From Triops longicaudatus (taxonomy: Eukaryota; Arthropoda; Branchiopoda; Notostraca; Triopsidae), in contig JAGQDJ010000149.1 in NCBI GenBank assembly GCA_022885665.1, forward strand, positions 112,691 through 176,690: a stretch of DNA of 64,000 bases, given 5' to 3'. Numbering within the stretch: position 1 is the first letter of the stretch; the number at the start of each line of letters is the position of its first letter. Under the pieces are notes generated by a model. It did not search any database. It worked only from the letters and a program-made list of their open reading frames with translations, and was not told where the DNA came from. The position numbers and the translations under genes are program-made. Positions 58,466 to 64,000 of this stretch are shown one piece after another.

Positions 58466-61400
58466 ATGAGTTTCAGAAAAGCTTTTGCTCTCACGGGCTG
58501 TGAAAACGCATTAACTTGTTTAGAAAAGCTTCTGAACAGTCAAAACTCTGACTGGGAATTATTAAGAGATATTCTCCGAAGCCTGGGCGAAATTCAAGAA
58601 GACGAGCCAATGTTAAAAGAAAGAAAGGTTCTTTTGCTTCTTAAGGTCCAAGAACACACACTCCAACACGTAATTAGTCTAGCTCCTCAACATTCTTCCG
58701 TTCACTTATTGTGTGAGATAATTGCTTTAACAGCAACAATACCATTGGCGCTAAATGCTCAAAACGCCTCTAATGACTACAATTCCTATTTCCGCCTAGA
58801 GTCTTTATGCTATACTGCCATTCAGACTCGTGTTTCTAACCTCCTTACGCCTACCCAATGCAAAATTGCATCTGACTTTGGCCTAAGTGCGCTCCAAGAC
58901 TCCCAGGAAATTTCGTCGTTAGACGTGTACAATGCCATCATCCTGTTCCAATCTCTACGAGAGCACTTTTTTAAAATATTACCAAGCCTTAAGCCCCAAT
59001 CTGAAGCCATGTCTTACTTGCGAAACCAAAGCGGCATGGACTTAAGTCTTTTATGCTACATGATTTTGACGAACGACGAATCCTTGGTCTCCAACGCTCT
59101 GTTACGCCTGTTGCCCTGCATAAAACGCAACCATGCTGTTCAAGAATTCACACGGTCTTTAATGCTGACTTTGTGGAAAATCCTGGCCTATTACGCCAAT
59201 CCGTCGTCCGAACCCCAATCCCAATCACCCATCGTCGCTTTGATCATGTTAGCGAGTGATGTCTTCCCCGAAGCGGCTTCCGACTCAAAACCGTCACCTT
59301 TGATCCAATCCGTGTCTTCCTTGGGCTCAAGATGGCTTTGGGACCTTTTACAGCGTGGTTTGGTGGACCCGAACGGCTTGACCCGTAAACGATGTCAATA
59401 TTTGCTCAAACGAGCTGTCGACTGGTGGGGTCAATGCGGTGCTAAATATGATAACGACCTTGTGTGCTCGACTTATTTAGGCGACGTGAAAAAATGGAAG
59501 CTTTATGGTAGTAGTTTTTGGAACGATTTCTTCTTGTTGCTCGAAACTTGCGAAGAAAAACAAGTGCATATTGTGAAACCTGTTTTAAGCCGTCTGGATA
59601 CTCTTTTGCTAGCGGCTTCTCCTACAGCTATTACTGCTGGACAATCAGGTTCTTTCCGTGGCCAAGAAAAAGAGCCAGAATCGATTTTCCCGTCAAGTCA
59701 ATCCCAGGAAGTTGCTACATCATCTCGATTTCATTTCAGCTGGCTTTTGGTGATATGGCGCCGTTTGATGATGCACGATAATCTCCAAATCACTCGCTGG
59801 GCCATCCTGAAATTCATGACTCTCGACTTGTCCCAGTGTCAGTATTTGTTTTACCCAGAGGTGGATTTCTTATTCCGTCATTTCGTCCCCTCTTTGAACA
59901 ATATCCAGATCTATTACAACCCTCAAGAAACGGAAGATTCCGAAGCTGACAGTCCGATTCATCCTTCAAGTCCAAGCCCGATGGGCGCCTCGAAAGGCAC
60001 AACATCACGTTTGCTCTCCACATTCTTCCAAAACTTGTCCACCCATCTTCCTGCGTCTTACAGAGATCTCTTTTTCCACCGTTTGCTTCACGCCGTCACG
60101 CAGCCATCGTGGAATGCCGTAGCGCTGTGCCACGTGGCCGACGCTTTCACGGCGTTTCCTGCCGCGCCCGTGTGGCGCGCTGAGCACTTGCAGCTCTTGC
60201 AACGGTTTTTGAGCCGGACTTTGCAAGCTCATGAACCTTTGTTACGTGCAGCTGTGCAAAGTTTTGCTATCACCTTTGTGTGCAATCTAACGGCGGCCAC
60301 GCCCCCTGACGATTTGGAAACTGTAGAAGCATTTTGCCTATTCCTGAGCTCGTTGAAACGCTCAGAATGTCTCGAGAAGACTTATCCTCAGTACCAGCAG
60401 TTATTAAACTGGTTGCAACTGCATATGAGTTGTGAAGTACTGGAAAATATGGCTAAAACTTGGTTAGCGCGATTACAAGGTCAAGAAGACGTTAATACCG
60501 AGGCTTCTAAAGCGTTAACAGATCCCCGGCCTGTGAGTCGAACCTTGGTGGCTTGGGTAGATGCCGTCAAAGAGACTGATACTATGTCTTTGGTGGAAGA
60601 GTGGCTCAAGCCAGTACTCTCCTATGTCACTGACTCAGTTCATCGATCTTACGTGGACACAGAGCGTGTGAATTTAGCGTTGCAATTGCTACGAACGCTG
60701 TTAGAAGAGATGGACGGTTCGCCTGCTGCCCCCTATTGGCTTTCGTGGCTTTTGCCATACCTCCAAGATGGCGTTGCCTTCATTACCACCCGTTTGCCTG
60801 AATTAAGCTCGTTGAATCATTACAAAGTAATCGAGCAGTACTGGGAATTCTTAGACACGGTGGGTAGAAATGTACCAGAATTAGGGAAAACGGTCGGTGG
60901 TGAAGTTTTGGCGATGGGTAAGAATCTTGTACTCGGAAATAAGTCGTCAGTGGTAAACCAAGTGTCCGGGATGGCATTGTTGGCTTGGTGGACCCGCTGG
61001 GCTCGAGAGGAGGAGGCATGGCGTGTTCTGGCTGCGGAAGTAATTAAGGCAGGACGATTGAACCACCGCTTACAGCGAGATAGCCAAGATGGGAATTTGA
61101 GCCGGGATGTGCAAACACGATGGGGCAGCATGGTATCGAGGTACTACGGCCATTTGTGGACATTGCTGGGCCCATTTGTGAGAACTGGCCAGAAATTAGC
61201 GGATAAGGAGGTTAGCCAACAAATGGTGGAGTTGGTAGAAGCAGCTGTGGACGCACTCGAAAAAGTAGGAACGAGTAAAGAGGCAATTGCGCCCATTTTT
61301 AGCGCGTTGGGGCACTTATTACCACATGTGACCGTGGAGCATCCGTCTTTGGCGTTGACGGTGGTGGAAAAGAGCTGGAATCTGTGCCTGGAATTCCGGC

Positions 61401-61498
61401 GAGCTGAGCCGTTCTGGCACGTAGCGCAAGGTTTTGTTGCCATGGTCATACAATTGCCTTTGCTGAGGCAATACGAATATTGCCGAAAAATATATGAA
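58466..61498 (+). CDS. TARBP1: TARBP1/Trm3-type tRNA 2'-O-methyltransferase, N-terminal exon (partial)
   Basis: TARBP1/Trm3 proteins methylate the 2'-OH of G18 in tRNA. They have a long alpha-helical N-terminal region and a C-terminal SpoU methyltransferase domain. This exon encodes 1011 residues of the helical part only. Recognisable conserved stretches are LTRKRCQYLLKRAVDWW (from about residue 305) and FWNDFFLLLETCEEKQ with HIVKPVLSRLDTLLLA (about 353-383), which align with the human protein as I remember it. The start is the ATG at 58466: A at -3, first Met after an in-frame stop at 58433, reading MSFRKAFALTGCENAL; an open GTG at 58448 is less likely. The frame stops a few bases after a consensus donor GTAAGT at 61499, so the exon ends in phase 0 and the gene continues to the right, with the catalytic domain beyond the window. 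Having the first 1011 residues uninterrupted is unusual compared with the many-exon vertebrate gene. Confidence 0.87.
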
Positions 61499-62232
61499 GT
61501 AAGTTGATTATTGATAGCCTTTTTTTCTTTGGAGGAAGGCCGTGATGTTCTGAATGTTTAGACAGAAGATTTTTAGTCCTGGTCTTATGTACAAAGTAAA
61601 GGAGGTGGTTTTACTTTACTTGATGAATTTGGAAGATTGTTTTCTTTCTTTTTTTTTCAAGAAAAAGGAAAGAGAAGGTTACCTTAATTGCTTTGGTTGT
61701 TTAAGTAACGTTTTCACCCGGAAAGCATTTTTTGCCGACGTAAGAAGCAGCGACTTAACAACTCATTTACCTAACAAAAGAAAAATTGGATATTTCTCTA
61801 AAAGAGGGAGGTGAAAAAAGTTAAAAGTGGGAGAAGGTAACTGGCGAAAGATGTTTTTTGCAGTGCTGTCATATAAGCGTACGAAAATGTAGAAAAAGGT
61901 TTGTTTTTGTGTTGGCAGGTTAAAATTTATGCACCTATTTGACAGAGAATGGAAATTGACGAGTTGTAAATTAAGGACTGCTTTTGTAATATGTTATTTA
62001 AGCGGTAGTCGGTTTTAAAATTCTGGTTTTCTCATTCTGTTTACGATATTCTGCATGTCTTAACGCACCTGAGTTTTTTCTTAAAGAAAAATGTTCGCCT
62101 CACGCTTGTCTTTTCTAGCTTTTTAGATCGTGTTTCGATTGATTTTTCTACTATTCAGTCAAATAATCAAGAAAATAGCAATTAATTAAAGTAAGTAAGG
62201 ATAAAATACGCTTAAATTGTCCTAAAATATTG

Positions 62233-62260
62233 TAGTAGACTTCCGCTATAGCGAAAGGAA
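62233..62260 (+). repeat. Pogo-like terminus fragment
   Basis: tagtagacttccgctatagc resembles the pogo/Tigger-type terminal consensus CAGTnGACTcnCgnTATA. No matching second end was identified. Confidence 0.35.
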
Positions 62261-62907
62261 AATGGACGAGAAAGAAATTCAGAATTTTAATTAGTAATGA
62301 GTGCATCCATGAAACACAAACTCTACTTAACCTAAATTAGTAAAAACTCTTTAAGCAATGAACCGTAAAAGAAAGGATACAAAATTGTAAAGAATCATTG
62401 TGCGTATATCAGAACAATTCCTGCCTTAAGTGGCGTGAATCTTGACAAACTGCAATTGGGCGCCAATAATGAAGATTTCGTCATTTATATACCCTAGGCA
62501 AAATCACATAATCCAGTGCCCCGTCAAAAATTTTATGTATGGTTTCAATTTAGTATATACAAGTTTGTTTCTATACATGTTCACAAATTAGGTTCTAATG
62601 TTCCAAAATGAGGTTTTATCACCCCTTGTTCAATTTCAGTTCCGAGAAAGTAGTGTCTTTAGTCTAGTATGGCACTAAACTTTTTGTCTTTCAAGATCAC
62701 TTTGATGATCAAAGTTATCTTGATGAGCAAAATGAAATAGAACGTCCTTTTATTACGTCCTTAGGTTACCACAGTTGTTCAGTTATTTATTGGAAAATGT
62801 CGTCGAGCGTTACGTGACCTCAGTCAGAACGAAACTGGACAACTACTTTTCATTCCCTTTTTAGCATTATTTTGTTTCATTATATATGTTTTTTTTTTTT
62901 TATAAAC

Positions 62908-63060
62908 TACAGTTGACTCTCGTTCATCTGTCATGTACAAGAATGGACCTATACCCGACAACCAAATATCGGTTAATCCAAAACTTTATAAAAGAACACT
63001 TATAGAGTACATTCTCGCTATAACGTACACGCAAGCGGACAAGAAACTTTTACATAGTAG
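62908..63060 (+). repeat. Pogo-like repeat remnant
   Basis: cagttgactctcgttcatct is followed about 110 bp later by cgctataacgtacacg and aagcggacaagaaac, both of the form seen near ends of pogo/Tigger-like MITEs. More TATAACG-like motifs follow at 63530-63650, so a longer rearranged element is possible. Confidence 0.35.
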
Positions 63061-63163
63061 CCGCGGTGATCCGAAATGCATTAGAAAGTAATTACATTCA
63101 TCTGTAACGCAAATAGCCTGAGTTGGGGTTTGATCACGACATCAACGTTGAAGGGATTTGCTG

Positions 63164-63220
63164 AGGATTCGTAGTCAAAACTCGGAGCCCGAGCATTGTA
63201 TTACAGCGCTATCGTGTGGA
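63164..63220 (-). repeat. Weak tRNA-like segment
   Basis: On the minus strand TAGCGCTGTAAT and, about 36 bp on, ACTACGAATCC resemble A and B boxes, but the spacing is short. Possible SINE remnant, low support. Confidence 0.2.
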
Positions 63221-63325
63221 GCATTAAGAGCTTGTCTTAGAATACTGTTTTTTGTGCGTTACCGTACGGCACCGCTAATGTTCACTGCTATAGAGTAACA
63301 AAAAATCATGTGTAAATGGTCCAAG

Positions 63326-63492
63326 CAGGCCCGTAGCCAGGATTTCGGTTCAGAGAGTTGGGAGTTTTAGGGTGATGGGGGTCAATATGCATTTTTTAAC
63401 TTTTGGTTTTCGCCTGTGTTTGCCCTTATAAAATAGAAATTTTTGGGGGAGGGTGGTTTAAACCCCTAATTTCCCTCTAGCTCTGTGCCTGG
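63326..63492. mobile_element. Small non-autonomous element, CAGGCCCGTAGCCAGG end
   Basis: The left end caggcccgtagccaggat and the right end gagctctgtgcctg-like (read inverted CAGGCACAGAGC) form imperfect inverted repeats. The flanking 8-mers GGTCCAAG and GGTCTAAG differ at one base. G-rich centre, no coding capacity. It sits in the TARBP1 intron. Confidence 0.55.
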
Positions 63493-64000
63493 GGTCTAAG
63501 GGACCTCAGTTTTGTCCACTACGAACGAAAATGCGTTATAGGTGAATACGTTATAGCCGATTTTTTCTGTGTGTATTTACATGGGTATTTCGCCGGGACC
63601 AGTGGAATTCTACACAATAGCAGATCCTTCGTTATAACCGGTTACAGTCATATTCAAAAAATAAGTTATGTTACATTGGTTTGTTGAGTTAGGATAGATT
63701 TACTTACGTTAGATTGATTTATATAAGTCGATCATATTATGCTGGTCAGATTCCGCCACATAGGTAAGTTTATGCTAGCTAATTGATATATTAAGTCATG
63801 TTTCTTGAGCTGTGTAACCTAATTAAGACAATTCAGCGATTCTGGGAGTAATAAATAGACTTTCAAGTTATCTTACACTGTCACTTAAGTTATAAAAGGT
63901 TTAATACGATATATACGTTGTGTTATGTAGGTAAGTTTGTTTATGCTTTAAGTTAGCCATTTAAAGTGGGCCATGCTAGTTATGTTTGTATATATATATA

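Larger units (their letters stand above)
61499..64000 (+). other. First intron of TARBP1 (start), no further exon seen
   Basis: It begins GTAAGTTG. I looked for SpoU-domain motifs or another helical-repeat exon and saw none. The stretch contains pogo-like repeat ends (62.2, 62.9 kb), a tRNA-like minus-strand segment, a small MITE and, from about 63660, GGTTA-like degenerate sequence. Confidence 0.6.

Noticed and set aside
58822..61449. Several 60-100-residue ORFs in other frames over the TARBP1 exon
   Set aside because: Shadows of the long, GC-richer coding frame.
61554..61814. 86-residue ORF after the TARBP1 donor
   Set aside because: No similarity to the expected downstream TARBP1 sequence; it is intron.
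61861..61920. TTTTTTGCAG acceptor followed by a short open stretch, as a possible TARBP1 exon 2
   Set aside because: The encoded peptide (CCHISVRKCRKRF) does not resemble the family and there is no good donor.

Overview
The window is AT-rich, intron-rich animal DNA, most likely from an arthropod and probably a pancrustacean. Three things point that way: a multi-exon Sidestep-family receptor gene (a family best known from arthropods), long fields of degenerate GGTTA/TTAGG-like sequence resembling the arthropod telomere motif, and many small hAT-like and pogo-like elements plus a decayed LINE. I cannot name the species. There are no bacterial-style operons, CRISPR arrays, rRNA genes or convincing intact tRNA genes.

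Only two protein genes are firmly supported. (1) On the minus strand, 12 consecutive coding exons from 25681 down to 11598 rebuild a Sidestep-family cell-surface receptor: five Ig domains, one fibronectin type III domain, one transmembrane helix and a cytoplasmic tail of about 70 residues. All splice phases agree from exon to exon. The signal-peptide exon or exons lie upstream (above 25681) and were not found. (2) On the plus strand, one 3033-bp coding exon (58466-61498) encodes the N-terminal 1011 residues of a TARBP1/Trm3-type tRNA 2'-O-methyltransferase. The exon ends in a splice donor, and the catalytic SpoU domain must lie beyond the window.

Layout: 1-11.2 kb is non-coding with repeats and a few candidate first exons or promoters (2.2, 5.6, 10.1-10.8 kb). 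11.6-25.7 kb is the Sidestep-like gene; its large introns carry a decayed LINE (15.1-16.5 kb) and other repeats. 25.7-58.4 kb has no recognisable gene and could be a long 5' intron of the receptor, intergenic DNA, or both. It holds an ATT microsatellite, hAT-like elements with target-site duplications, a reverse-oriented LINE 3' end, copies of an interspersed repeat family and the GGTTA fields at 44.3-47.5 kb. 58.4-61.5 kb is the TARBP1 exon, and 61.5-64 kb is its first intron with MITE remnants.

The points most worth a second look are an acidic insertion of roughly 85 residues inside Ig domain 1 of the receptor, an 81-nt stop-free intron inside Ig domain 4 that could be retained in frame, and an interspersed repeat family whose copies differ at synonymous codon positions in one block. 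I found no clearly new multi-gene system. The two genes belong to unrelated processes (cell-surface recognition and tRNA modification), with no sign of functional linkage.
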